Assembly: GCA_003558435.1 (NCBI GenBank)
Contig: PWLR01000043.1
Location: forward strand, 1 to 52,275
Reading direction: 5' to 3'
DNA: 52,275 nucleotides
Source: Nitriliruptoraceae bacterium
GTDB lineage: Bacteria; Actinomycetota; Nitriliruptoria; Nitriliruptorales; Nitriliruptoraceae
Below are positions 8,080 through 17,208 of this stretch, one piece after another. The position numbers and the translations under genes were made by a program. The notes below the pieces were generated by a model that had not been told where the DNA came from, searched no databases, and was given only the letters and a program-made list of their open reading frames with translations. Position 1 is the stretch's first letter, and every line of letters begins with the position of its first letter.

Positions 8080-9819
8080 GTGAGCGTTCGACCGGTCTCG
8101 CCGTCCGCGCCGCCGCCGATCCCGCCCCTGGGCGGTGCGATCCTGCTGCGTGGTCCAGGTCGCGCACCCAACGAGTTGCTGGCCGGGGTCACGCTCGTGG
8201 CCCTCTCGGTCCCGATGAACATCGGGTACGCCAGCGTGGCCGGGCTACCCGCCACGGTCGGGATCTACGCCTCGATCGCGCCGCTGCTGGTGTTCGCGTT
8301 CACGACCGCCTCACGGCGTCTGGTGGTCGGCCCGGATGCGACGGTGGCCGCGCTGTTGGCGGCGGCGATCGTCCCGGTCGTGGCCACCGGGGTGGCGGCG
8401 ACGGAGGCGGCGATCGCGGTCGCCCTGTTGACGGGTCTCACGCTGCTGGCCGGCTGGCTGATGGGCCTCGGGCGACTCGTCCGGTTCCTGTCCCATGCCG
8501 TGCTCGTCGGTTTCATCGCCGGTCTGGCAGTGGAGATCCTGACCTCCCAGATCCGCCGCATGATGGCCATCGAGGTCGAGGCCGAGGGCTGGGTGCTCGA
8601 GGTCATCGCCATGGTCGCCGCCGTGCCGGAGGCGTCCGCCGCCAGTGTGGCGATCGGGGTGACGACGATCGGGCTCGTGCGTGGGCTGCGCCGGTTCGCG
8701 CCCCGGGTGCCCGGCGCGCTGGTCGCGCTCGTGGTCCTCGGCGCCGTGGTCGCCTGGCTGGAGCCGGGCGGGGTCGCGGTGCTCGGCCCCGTCCCATCCG
8801 GGCTCCCGACGCTGAGCTTCCCGGTCCTACCGCTGCAGACCTGGTTGGCGCTGGTTCCCGTGGCGCTGGCGATCGCCGTGCTGACGGTGGCGGAAGGTGT
8901 CCTGATCTCCGAGAGTGCGGCGCGACGCCACGGCGAGCGACTCGAGCCCAACGGCGAGGTGTTCGCCTACGGCCTCGCGAACGTGGCCGCCGCCGTCACC
9001 GGTGGTATGCCGGTCGGCGCCAGTGCGTCCCGGACCGCGGCGCTCGAGGGCACCGGCGCCCAGACCCAGGTCCCGATGATCGTGGCGGCACTCGTCGCGG
9101 CGGTCGTGGCCGTCACGTTCACCGGCGTACTCGCCGCGATCCCGATGGCGGCGCTCGGGGGGCTCGTCGCGAACGCGGTCGTCGGGCTGATCAACGTCCC
9201 CGCCTTCCGCCACCTGGCCCGCGTGCGACGCAGCGAGTTCGGCATCGCGCTGATCTGTGCGGGTGGTGTGCTGGTCCTCGGTCCGCTCCCCGGACTCGCG
9301 CTCGCCGCGATCGCCTCCGCCGTCGACGTCGTGCGCCGTGCTGCCGACCTGCCGTGGGCGCAGCTCGACGCCGAACCCGATCCGACGGGCAGCGGTCGCT
9401 TCGCCCGCACCGGCGACCGGCCCGTGCCCGACAGCCTCCGGATCCTCCGGCCGGAGGGGCCGCTGTTCTTCGCCAACGCCGCCACCGTGCATGACCGGCT
9501 CGGCCGGATCGCGCAGGACCCGGAGGTCCGTTGGCTGGTCCTCGACCTCGAAGCCGTCTCCGACATCGACCCGACCGCGGCCGAGGCGTTGGCCGACGCG
9601 ATCACCGTCCTGCACGACACCGGCACGGTCGTCGCCCTCAGTCGTGTCCGGCATCCGATCCGGTCACTGCTGCAGCGGTACGGACTGGACGAGCACCTCG
9701 ACGAGGCGCTGGTGTTCGACACCAACCGTGCGGCCGCCGCCGCCTTCCGTGCGACCCTCGACCGGGAAGTCGGCGAGAACCCGGCCGGGGACGACCCCCG
9801 AGGAGATCACCCATGCTGA
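8080..9819 (+). CDS. SulP-family anion transporter with STAS domain
   Basis: The 579-residue product is a SLC26/SulP permease. After a Pro-rich N-terminus come many hydrophobic segments, starting with NELLAGVTLVALSVPMNIGYA and the family-typical AGLPATVGIYASIAPLLVFA, and continuing through MPVGASASRTAALEG, the SulP motif in the middle of the membrane domain. From about residue 450 the cytoplasmic STAS domain follows (LRPEGPLFFANAATVHDRL, then LVLDLEAVSDIDPTAAEAL). Members carry sulfate, bicarbonate or dicarboxylates by proton or sodium symport; the substrate cannot be fixed by sequence. The GTG at 8080 has GGGAGGA at 9 bases. The next gene (now broken) begins inside its stop codon. Confidence 0.88.
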   Translation: MSVRPVSPSAPPPIPPLGGAILLRGPGRAPNELLAGVTLVALSVPMNIGYASVAGLPATVGIYASIAPLLVFAFTTASRRLVVGPDATVAALLAAAIVPVVATGVAATEAAIAVALLTGLTLLAGWLMGLGRLVRFLSHAVLVGFIAGLAVEILTSQIRRMMAIEVEAEGWVLEVIAMVAAVPEASAASVAIGVTTIGLVRGLRRFAPRVPGALVALVVLGAVVAWLEPGGVAVLGPVPSGLPTLSFPVLPLQTWLALVPVALAIAVLTVAEGVLISESAARRHGERLEPNGEVFAYGLANVAAAVTGGMPVGASASRTAALEGTGAQTQVPMIVAALVAAVVAVTFTGVLAAIPMAALGGLVANAVVGLINVPAFRHLARVRRSEFGIALICAGGVLVLGPLPGLALAAIASAVDVVRRAADLPWAQLDAEPDPTGSGRFARTGDRPVPDSLRILRPEGPLFFANAATVHDRLGRIAQDPEVRWLVLDLEAVSDIDPTAAEALADAITVLHDTGTVVALSRVRHPIRSLLQRYGLDEHLDEALVFDTNRAAAAAFRATLDREVGENPAGDDPRGDHPC

Positions 9820-10247
9820 TAGGTCATCGGCGCATCGCTGCCTGCGGCGATGGGGGTCGCGCTGAGCCCGGTCCCCGTCGTCGCGGTCGTGCTGCTGCTC
9901 GGGGCACTGTTCCTCGCGCTCGCCGCGAAGCAGTGGCCGGCGCGACGATCGGGCAGGCCGGTCTGGACGCCGTCGCGAGAGCGGTGGCCGTCGGGGTCTT
10001 CGTCGTGATCGGTTCGGCGACCGTGCTCGGCCCGGTGCTGATGCAGCTGCTGGCACCCCGAAGGGCGGCCGACACGCTCGAGCCGATCCGGCGGTTCATG
10101 ACGCAGCACAACGACGGGATGATGGGGAGCATCCTGTTGGTGCTCGGCGCGAAGCTGCTCGGCAACGGCATCGGGGGTTCTGAACGGAACACCGAAGCCG
10201 GGGTAGGCAGGCCATCGCCCGGCGACGACCTCACCCGGCACGGGTGA
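9813..10247 (+). pseudogene. Broken GAP / SfLAP-like membrane protein gene
   Basis: The ATG at 9813 overlaps the SulP stop and has AGGAGA at 6 bases, so the gene was once translated with SulP. The reading then breaks. GVALSPVPVVAVVLLLG, a typical first helix of the GAP (Sap, sulfolipid-1-addressing protein, PF11139) family, is in one frame from about 9849. The C-terminal part (AVGVFVVIGSATVLGPVLMQ, then RFMTQHNDGMMGSILLVLGA) is in another from about 9960. The intact family has roughly 210-230 residues, so a large central portion is also missing. An internal deletion plus frameshift is the simplest explanation; a sequencing error alone would not remove the middle. Confidence 0.6.
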
Positions 10248-10307
10248 GGCGAGGGGCGTCCCGGAACTGCATCATCCGTCCGATACCCCCCCCGGAGGAA
10301 CCAACCG

Positions 10308-10793
10308 ATGGCCACACTGACCGCTTGGAAGTTCGAGACCGCTGAGGGCGCCGCGCAAGCTCAGGCCACGCTGCAAGAACTGCAGAAGGAGGGTCTGATC
10401 ACGATCGTCGATGCCGCGCTCGTCGAGTGGGAGTCCTCACGTAAGAAGCCGAAGACCCGTCAACTCCACGACCTGACCGGAGCCGGCGCCCTGAGCGGCT
10501 CGTTCTGGGGCCTGTTGTTCGGGATGATCTTCTTCGTGCCGCTGCTCGGGATGGCCATCGGCGCGGCGACGGGAGCGATGGCCGGATCGCTCAGTGATGT
10601 AGGGATCGATGACGACTTCATCCGCCGCACCCGCGACTCGATCACTCCGGGAACCTCGGCGCTGTTCGTGCTGTCCAGCGACGCCGTTATCGACCGGGTC
10701 GCCGAGCGGATGCCCACGAAAGCCGAACTCCTGCACACCAACCTCGACCGGGAGCAGGAGGACGCCCTGCGCGAGGTGTTCACCGCCGAGTGA
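10308..10793 (+). CDS. DUF1269 family membrane protein
   Basis: The 161-residue protein has a ferredoxin-like N-terminal part (LTAWKFETAEGAAQAQATLQ, then LITIVDAALVEW), a Gly/Phe-rich hydrophobic hairpin at about 60-95 (GAGALSGSFWGLLFGMIFFV, GMAIGAATGAMAG), and a soluble C-terminus (SDVGIDDDFIRRTRDSITPG, then TSALFVLSSDAVIDRV). This is the DUF1269 layout. The function of the family is not established; members are often stress-linked. AGGAGG (10292-10297) lies about 10 bases before the ATG. It stands alone after the SulP/GAP genes. Confidence 0.85.
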   Translation: MATLTAWKFETAEGAAQAQATLQELQKEGLITIVDAALVEWESSRKKPKTRQLHDLTGAGALSGSFWGLLFGMIFFVPLLGMAIGAATGAMAGSLSDVGIDDDFIRRTRDSITPGTSALFVLSSDAVIDRVAERMPTKAELLHTNLDREQEDALREVFTAE

Positions 10794-10931
10794 CGGGCTC
10801 CGCCCCACGCCGGTGTGTCGGATCGCGTGGGCGGGTCCGCCGGCTCATCGGCGCGATCGCCCACGCCACCACCACGCCACCACCACGGCGCCACCCGCCC
10901 ACGCCCCCATGCCACCCCGCTTCCCCGGCGG

Positions 10932-13517
10932 TCACAGGAGTCGTAGTTGCTGCGCCCGGGCGAGGGCGGAGCGCCGCGAGCCGACGCCCAGTTTGCGATA
11001 GATCGCCGCGGTGTGCGACTTCACCGTGTTCCTGCTCACCTGCAGGCCCGTCGCGATCTCCTCCAGTGTCGCCATGGAATCCAGCCGTCGGAGGACCACG
11101 TGTTCTGCGGAGGTGAGGGGCTCGACCGATGCGAGCGGGCTGGCGGGGCCACCCATCCGAGCGAGCAGCCCGTCGACGAGCTGCGCGTGGGAGCGCATCG
11201 CGAGCCGCCAGGACAGCAGGGCATCGAACATGTCCCCGCCGAGCGCGAGGAAGGGACCGATCCGACCCGTCCGGGACGTGAGGGCCAGGGCCGCCCCGAG
11301 GCTGCCCGGATCGGGTTCCCCACAGCGGTGGGCCAGCATCCCGTCGAGCGCGAGGATGCGCAACCGCATCGCCGGCCACGCCGGCGCGAGCAACCCGTCG
11401 ACCGCCGGCTGGAGCTCGCGCCGCGCGGCCGCGTCCGAGCGCGCCAGTCGGTGCGCCTGCGCGCGCAGGTAGGCACCTTCCGCGGTTCCCGACCAGTGCG
11501 TCGGGAACCGGGTCACGGCACGCTCGAGGCGATGCACGTCGTGGACCGCACCCGCGAGACGCACCTCGACGTCGATGACGGCTGTCAGCAGACCCCGACC
11601 GACCCCGGTGAGCTCCGTGTCGTCGAGGGTCCGTCCCAGCCGATCGAGCCGAGCTCGCGGATCGTCCGTGTCGGGCCTCGGGGTCAACGCCTCGATCGCC
11701 GCGGCTGCCAGCGTCCACGGGGCCGACCCCGACAGGCCGCGTAGCGAGGCCGTGGCCCGCTGCGTGCATCCGACCACGTCGGATGCACCGAGATCGAGCG
11801 CCGCCGTCGCGCCGATCACGCGCGCCTCGGCGAGCGGACGCGCCAATTCCGTTCCGAGCCACCGCTCCGCCCCGAGCGCCTCGTTCGCGTACCGATAGGC
11901 CATCCGGGAATCGCCGGCGATCAGGGCGAGCCCGCCGAGGGCCACACGTAGCTCCAGCGCGACGCGGTCGGCTTCGAGTACCTCCGCTGACGCGAGCGCC
12001 GCCGAGAGACGGTCGCGGTTCTGGCGGAGCGGATACCGGGACGGTGGCGACAGGGCCTGCTCCGCCTGCAGCAAGACCAACTCGGCGGCGGAAGCGCCCT
12101 CGCGGCTCGCCTCGTGCAGGGCGACGAGCCCGCCACCGCCGGTTGCCGTCGTCCGGTCGACCCGCGCGATGGCCACCGCTCGGAGCCGTTCGAGGCGCGG
12201 GTCCCCCGGTCGGGCCCGACGCAGCGGCGCGCACACGACGGCAGCGGCGCGGGGGTCGTTCGCCGCGAGGAGCGCGACCGCCAAGGCCATGCTGCCGGCG
12301 CCCGTGAACCGGGACGGGTCGGTCCGGGCGAAGAGCCTCGCGATGTCCGACGCGTCGGCGGTCCATCGCAGCAGCGGTTCGATACCGATGTGGGCCACGA
12401 TCTCCTCGAGCAACTCCGGATCCCGTGCCTCGATGGCGTGCTCGAGGGCGGGAGCGCGCATCTCCTGGCCGACGAACCAGTGCGCGGCACGGGTGTGCAG
12501 TTCCCGGGTGCGTCGCCGTCCATCGGCCGCGAGCTCCGCTGCGAGGTAGGTGCGCGCGAGCGGATGCAACTCCCACCAACCCGGCGCTCCGGTCGACGGC
12601 GAGAGCAGGCCGCTCCGCGCCGCGACGCTCGCGAGGACCACGTCGGCGTGCTCGGTGTGGGACAACTCGCCGAGAAGCATCGGACAGAACCTCGCCACGA
12701 TGCTGGCGTCGGTCATGACGGTGCGCCACTCCGGCTCCCAGCCGGCGAAGACCTCGGACTCGAGGTAGTCGGCGACCCCACGGTCGGAGGCGAGATCGTC
12801 CAGTACCTCCGCGGGATCGTCAGCGTCGGTGAGCGCGTTGGCGGCGAGGCGGACCGCGACGGGCCACGCGCGGGTCACCGCGGCCACGCGCTGCCGCTGC
12901 CGGGCGTCCAGGTCGAGGCCCCGCGACGCCAGCAGCGCGGCGGTCTCCTCTGCATCGAGGGCGAGTTCCGGCGCGCGAAGCTCGACGACCCGACCGTCCG
13001 CACGGAGACGCGCGAGGCGCAGCGGAGGATCCCGACGGGATGCCAGCACGAGCGTCAATCCATCCGGTGGGTAGGCGAGCAGGACGTTCAACGACTCGAG
13101 CGACGCCTCATCCTGGACCTCGTGCAGGTCATCGAGCACCAGCACCAGGGGTCGCTCCGAGGTGGCGAGGACCAACAACCTGTAGAAGCCGTGGGGCGAC
13201 GCAACGCCCGCCCGTGCGATGTCCGGGTCCGGGAGCACCTGTCCGAGGGCGTGGAGGATGGCCTGCCGGAGGCCGCCTGGCGACCGCACGGCCATACGGC
13301 AGTCCACCCACGCGACCGCGCACCGTCCGCTGGTCTGTCGCGCCCACGTGGCCAGCAGCGTCGACTTGCCGTACCCCGCCCCCGCGATGACGGTGATCAC
13401 GGACGACGAGCAGCGAGCGGCATCGAGCATCTGACGGAGTCGCGGCCGATCGAGGTCATCGGTCACCATCGTCGGCACGCGCACCCAGGGGCCGCTGGAA
13501 CCCACCGCGGAACCCAT
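10932..13517 (-). CDS. MalT-type ATP-dependent LuxR-family regulator
   Basis: The 861-residue protein combines an N-terminal AAA/STAND ATPase (Walker A VIAGAGYGKSTLL at about 44-55, Walker B LVLVLDDLHEV near 125-134), a long helical TPR-like sensor region rich in Ala/Leu/Arg, and a C-terminal LuxR helix-turn-helix (LTSAEHVVLRRLDSMATLEE, then IATGLQVSRNTVKSHTAAIY). This is the LAL/MalT architecture, in which inducer and ATP binding drive oligomerisation and activation. The ATG at 13517 gives a product that begins just before the ATPase; an 80-codon upstream extension is arginine-rich and looks non-coding. It is divergent from the alkylsulfatase gene with 260 bases between, so that gene is a natural target (inference). 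Confidence 0.88.
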   Translation of the reverse strand: MGSAVGSSGPWVRVPTMVTDDLDRPRLRQMLDAARCSSSVITVIAGAGYGKSTLLATWARQTSGRCAVAWVDCRMAVRSPGGLRQAILHALGQVLPDPDIARAGVASPHGFYRLLVLATSERPLVLVLDDLHEVQDEASLESLNVLLAYPPDGLTLVLASRRDPPLRLARLRADGRVVELRAPELALDAEETAALLASRGLDLDARQRQRVAAVTRAWPVAVRLAANALTDADDPAEVLDDLASDRGVADYLESEVFAGWEPEWRTVMTDASIVARFCPMLLGELSHTEHADVVLASVAARSGLLSPSTGAPGWWELHPLARTYLAAELAADGRRRTRELHTRAAHWFVGQEMRAPALEHAIEARDPELLEEIVAHIGIEPLLRWTADASDIARLFARTDPSRFTGAGSMALAVALLAANDPRAAAVVCAPLRRARPGDPRLERLRAVAIARVDRTTATGGGGLVALHEASREGASAAELVLLQAEQALSPPSRYPLRQNRDRLSAALASAEVLEADRVALELRVALGGLALIAGDSRMAYRYANEALGAERWLGTELARPLAEARVIGATAALDLGASDVVGCTQRATASLRGLSGSAPWTLAAAAIEALTPRPDTDDPRARLDRLGRTLDDTELTGVGRGLLTAVIDVEVRLAGAVHDVHRLERAVTRFPTHWSGTAEGAYLRAQAHRLARSDAAARRELQPAVDGLLAPAWPAMRLRILALDGMLAHRCGEPDPGSLGAALALTSRTGRIGPFLALGGDMFDALLSWRLAMRSHAQLVDGLLARMGGPASPLASVEPLTSAEHVVLRRLDSMATLEEIATGLQVSRNTVKSHTAAIYRKLGVGSRRSALARAQQLRLL

Positions 13518-13777
13518 GCGTCTACCCCCGATGCCGTGGAGATGTGACCGTCCATCCGACCGTTCGACACAGACCGCTCCGAACCGGTCGCCGAGGTGCC
13601 CTTTCGCCCGATGACCACGTCGAGGTCGACGCTCGGGCCTCACCCGCCGTGGGTGACGCCGTGACCGGTGGACCTTGTGATGCTCCCAGTACCGGAGCTT
13701 GATGGTGCCGCGGTGCCGCCCCGGTGCTGCCGGTCGCGCGCCGGACCCGACGGCCACCGATCATGCTGGAGCGATCG

Positions 13778-15679
13778 ATGAGCGAACCAACCGACGTGAC
13801 GGAAGCGACCCGGCGTGCGCACGCCGCCGTGCTCGAGGCGTCGCCGTTCGATGACACGGCGGACCTCGCGGCCGTCGACCGCGGGTTCATCGCCCCGCTG
13901 CCCGACGAGGTACGGCTGCATGAAGGCGACCGGCCCGTCTGGAACGCCCGCGCGTTCGACTTCATCGACGGGGACGCACCCGCGACCGTGAACCCGAGCC
14001 TGTGGCGTCAGGAGGGCCTCAACCGCGCCGGTGGACTGTTCGAGGTCGCCGCCGGGATCTACCAGGTGCGCAACCTCGACCTCGCCACCATGTCGTTCAT
14101 CCGCGGGGAGAGCGGCTGGATCGTGGTCGATCCGTTGACGTCGGCCGAGACCGCGGCGGCGGCGCTGGCCCTGGTCCAGAGCCACGTCGAACAGCGCCCG
14201 GTGAGCACCGTGATCTTCACCCACAGCCACGCCGATCACTTCGGCGGGGTCCGCGGCGTGGTGAGCCAGGAGGACATCGACGCGGGGCAGGTGCGGATCA
14301 TCGCCCCCGAGGGCTTCATCCGCGAAGCGGTCAGCGAGAACGTCATGGCCGGCACGGCGATGAGCCGTCGGGCCAGCTACATGTACGGGTCCCTGCTCCC
14401 GCCCGGGCCCACCGGGACGGTCGGATCCGGGCTCGGCAAGACCACCTCGAGCGGGACCTTCGGGCTGCTCGAACCGACCGACCTCGTCGGTCACGACGTC
14501 GACTCGCTCGTCCTCGACGGCATCGAGGTGGAGACGCTCTACACCCCCGATACCGAAGCGCCCGCCGAGTTCGTCTTCTTCCTCCCGGCGTGGGGTGCGC
14601 TGTGCACCGCCGAGGTCGTCACCCACAACCTCCACAACCTCTACACGCTGCGCGGCGCCCAGGTCCGTGATGCGCTGGCCTGGTCGCAGGCGATCGACGC
14701 CATGCTCGCCCGCTGGGGCAGGCAGACGGAGCTGATCTTCGCCTCCCACCACTGGCCGACCTGGGGACACGACGCGAGCCATGACCTGCTCGTCGCGCAG
14801 CGCGACGGCTACCGGTACCTCCACGACGAGACGCTGCGCCGGATCAACCACGGCGAGACGATGCTCGAGATCGCCGAGCAGGTCGAGCTTCCTGCGGCCC
14901 TGGCCGCCACCTGGTCGCTGCGCGGGTACTACGGCTCGGTGAACCACAACGTCAAGGCGATCTACCAGCGCTACCTCGGGTTCTTCGACGGCAACCCCGC
15001 CAACCTTCATCCCCACCCGCCCGTCGAGGCCGCACGACGCTACGTCGACTACATGGGCGGTGCGGATCACATCGTCGCGCGGGCACGCGCCGATCACGAG
15101 GCGGGCGACGACCGCTGGGTCGCCGAGGTGCTCAAACACGTCGTGTTCGCCGACCCCGACAACACCGAAGCGCGCCGACTGCTCGCCGACGCCTTGACCC
15201 AGCTCGGCTACCAGGCCGAATCGGGGCCGTGGCGCAACTTCTACCTCACGGGCGCGCAGGAGTTGCGCGACGGCGTCGCCATCCCCCCGGCCGAGATCTC
15301 CACCGTCACCCCCGACGTCATCGAGGCGATGGACACCAGCCTGATCCTCGATTACGTCTCCGTGCGGCTGCGCCACGCCGAGGTGGCCGACCTCCGCACG
15401 AGTGTGGCCCTCGTCCTGCCTGACGTCGGCGAGCACTACCGGCTGGAGTTGTCCAACGGTGTCCTGCACCACCGAGCGACCGGAGGTGAGCCCGCCGCCG
15501 ATGTCGAGGTGTCCGTGACCATGCCACGTGCCCGGCTGAACCAACTGCTCGGCGAGGTCGATGTCGCGGAACTGCTCGCGCAGGACGACGTGGCCATCGA
15601 CGGCGACGCCACCACCTTCCGCCGCCTGCTGGAGGAACTCGACGACTTCGGGTTCTGGTTCGACATCGTCACCCCGTGA
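13778..15679 (+). CDS. Linear alkylsulfatase (metallo-beta-lactamase fold, SdsA1/BDS1-like)
   Basis: The 633-residue product has the three-part layout of type III alkylsulfatases: a metallo-beta-lactamase domain with THSHADHFGG at residues 148-157 (zinc ligands H149, H151, D153, H154), a helical dimerisation domain (about 390-510, including YVDYMGGADHIVARARADHE), and an SCP2-like C-terminal domain that binds the alkyl chain. Family enzymes hydrolyse primary alkyl sulfates such as dodecyl sulfate to alcohol and sulfate. No signal peptide is evident. Of three possible starts, the ATG at 13778 has GGAG at 6 bases. The sulfate produced could relate to the SulP permease 4 kb upstream, though that is only suggestive. 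The next ATPase gene follows after 37 bases. Confidence 0.88.
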   Translation: MSEPTDVTEATRRAHAAVLEASPFDDTADLAAVDRGFIAPLPDEVRLHEGDRPVWNARAFDFIDGDAPATVNPSLWRQEGLNRAGGLFEVAAGIYQVRNLDLATMSFIRGESGWIVVDPLTSAETAAAALALVQSHVEQRPVSTVIFTHSHADHFGGVRGVVSQEDIDAGQVRIIAPEGFIREAVSENVMAGTAMSRRASYMYGSLLPPGPTGTVGSGLGKTTSSGTFGLLEPTDLVGHDVDSLVLDGIEVETLYTPDTEAPAEFVFFLPAWGALCTAEVVTHNLHNLYTLRGAQVRDALAWSQAIDAMLARWGRQTELIFASHHWPTWGHDASHDLLVAQRDGYRYLHDETLRRINHGETMLEIAEQVELPAALAATWSLRGYYGSVNHNVKAIYQRYLGFFDGNPANLHPHPPVEAARRYVDYMGGADHIVARARADHEAGDDRWVAEVLKHVVFADPDNTEARRLLADALTQLGYQAESGPWRNFYLTGAQELRDGVAIPPAEISTVTPDVIEAMDTSLILDYVSVRLRHAEVADLRTSVALVLPDVGEHYRLELSNGVLHHRATGGEPAADVEVSVTMPRARLNQLLGEVDVAELLAQDDVAIDGDATTFRRLLEELDDFGFWFDIVTP

Positions 15680-15716
15680 GCCACCCGGAGAGCCGGGCCG
15701 TATACAGGAGGCCGCC

Positions 15717-17126
15717 ATGGACGCACCACCCGCGACCGCGGTCGCGTGGTCGACCGACGGGGTCACCTTCGAGTACCGCAGCCCGCTCGACCTCGGTCTC
15801 CGGCTCGGGGACTACGTCACGCTCGGCGACGGGAGCACCCCGATGCTCGCGCAGCTGTTGTCCCAGCGCAGCGCGGAGCGTGACGGGCGGTTGTGGGCCG
15901 AGGGCAGCGGCCGCGTCCTGGGCCCCTCGAGCTCCAGCGCGCCCTTCGACCGGGTGCCCATGGCCGCCGCCGACGCCGAGGTGGTCCGCAGGTCCCTGGA
16001 CCGCGGGCGCACCGGCATCGAGCTCGGCACGCTCCGCGGCCTGCCGGAACTGCCGGCGGTCATCGACGCCAGGGGCTTCAACCGCCACACCTTCCTGTGT
16101 GGCCAATCGGGTTCCGGCAAGACCTACGCGTTGGGCGGACTACTGGAGCAGTTGATCCTACGGACCCGCCTCCCGCTGCTGGTGCTGGATCCGAACGGCG
16201 ACCACGTCAACCTCGGGCGGGCACGCGACGACCTCGACGAGGACGTCGCGGCTCGCTACGTGGCAGCGGCCGGGGACGTTCGGGTGCTGCGAGCCGATCC
16301 GCCGGCGGGCACCGATCCCCTCCGCATCCGCCTCAAGGAGCTCGCAACGTCGGGCGTGGCCGCCCTGCTCCAGCTCGACCCGATCGTCGACCGCCGGGAG
16401 TACAACGCGCTCATCCATGGGCTCGACGAGATCGGCCCTGCCGGGTTCGCCTCCATCGAGGAGGCGTTCGAGGCGTTCCGGGCGAGCGGTGATGCCGTGC
16501 TGGAATCGATCCGTATGCGGGCCGAGAACCTCGGTGTCGACCGCATGGCGGCCTGGGCGGCACTGTCGGGCCGCCCCATCCGCACCATCATCGACATCTG
16601 GCGGCACGACCGGCCACGTGCGCTGGTGGCCGACACCTCGGGGTTCGAGGAGCGCCGGGAACGGATCGCCGTCACCATCACCGTCCTGGAGCAACTGTGG
16701 GCCGAGCGTCGGGCCAGGCGGCCGCTGCTGCTGGTGGTCGACGAGGCTCACGACGTCTGTCCGGCCGAGCCGGCGGATCCGCTGCAACGCCTGGCCGTCG
16801 AGCTGTTCACCCGCATCGCCGGCGAGGGGCGCAAGTACGGCATCCACCTGCTGCTCGCCTCGCAGCGACCGGACAAGCTGCCCGACAACGTCCTGACGCA
16901 GTGCGACAACCTGCTGCTGATGCGCGTCAACTCGGCTGCGGATCGCGCGTCGCTGGCCACCCGGTTCGCCTTCGTTCCTTCGGAGCTCGTCGAGCTGTCC
17001 GGGACGTTCGGACTGGGCGAGACCCTGCGGGCCGGCCGGATCGCTCCGCACCCGCAGCTCGCGCGCACCGGACCCCGAGTGACCCCGGAGGGTGGTGCGG
17101 ACATCCCGACCGACTGGGCCGGCTGA
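15717..17126 (+). CDS. HerA/DUF87-like ATPase
   Basis: The 469-residue protein has a small N-terminal beta domain (about 1-110) of the HerA-associated kind, then a RecA-like ATPase: Walker A GQSGSGKT at 129-136, VLDPNGDHVN, Walker B LLLVVDEAHDVCP near 336-348, and the sensor stretch LLLASQRPDKLPDNVLTQCD. This is the FtsK/HerA superfamily, DUF87 branch. Such ATPases pump DNA or act with nucleases (NurA) or, in bacteria, with SIR2 or other partners in defence. No nuclease or SIR2 gene is adjacent here, so it is an orphan. AGGAGG sits 5 bases before the ATG at 15717. It is probably co-transcribed with the alkylsulfatase, but a functional link is not obvious. Confidence 0.85.
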   Translation: MDAPPATAVAWSTDGVTFEYRSPLDLGLRLGDYVTLGDGSTPMLAQLLSQRSAERDGRLWAEGSGRVLGPSSSSAPFDRVPMAAADAEVVRRSLDRGRTGIELGTLRGLPELPAVIDARGFNRHTFLCGQSGSGKTYALGGLLEQLILRTRLPLLVLDPNGDHVNLGRARDDLDEDVAARYVAAAGDVRVLRADPPAGTDPLRIRLKELATSGVAALLQLDPIVDRREYNALIHGLDEIGPAGFASIEEAFEAFRASGDAVLESIRMRAENLGVDRMAAWAALSGRPIRTIIDIWRHDRPRALVADTSGFEERRERIAVTITVLEQLWAERRARRPLLLVVDEAHDVCPAEPADPLQRLAVELFTRIAGEGRKYGIHLLLASQRPDKLPDNVLTQCDNLLLMRVNSAADRASLATRFAFVPSELVELSGTFGLGETLRAGRIAPHPQLARTGPRVTPEGGADIPTDWAG

Positions 17127-17208
17127 CCGCCGCGGGCAGCACACCGGAGGCGATCGACCGGGCGGCGCCGCAGCCTGCGCCGCGATCCTCGGTCGGATCG
17201 CCCCCGGT

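Noticed and set aside
13518-13757. Upstream 80-codon extension of the LuxR-type regulator
   Set aside because: The extension is Arg/His-rich with no domain and lies across the divergent promoter region; the ATG at 13517 begins just before the ATPase fold.
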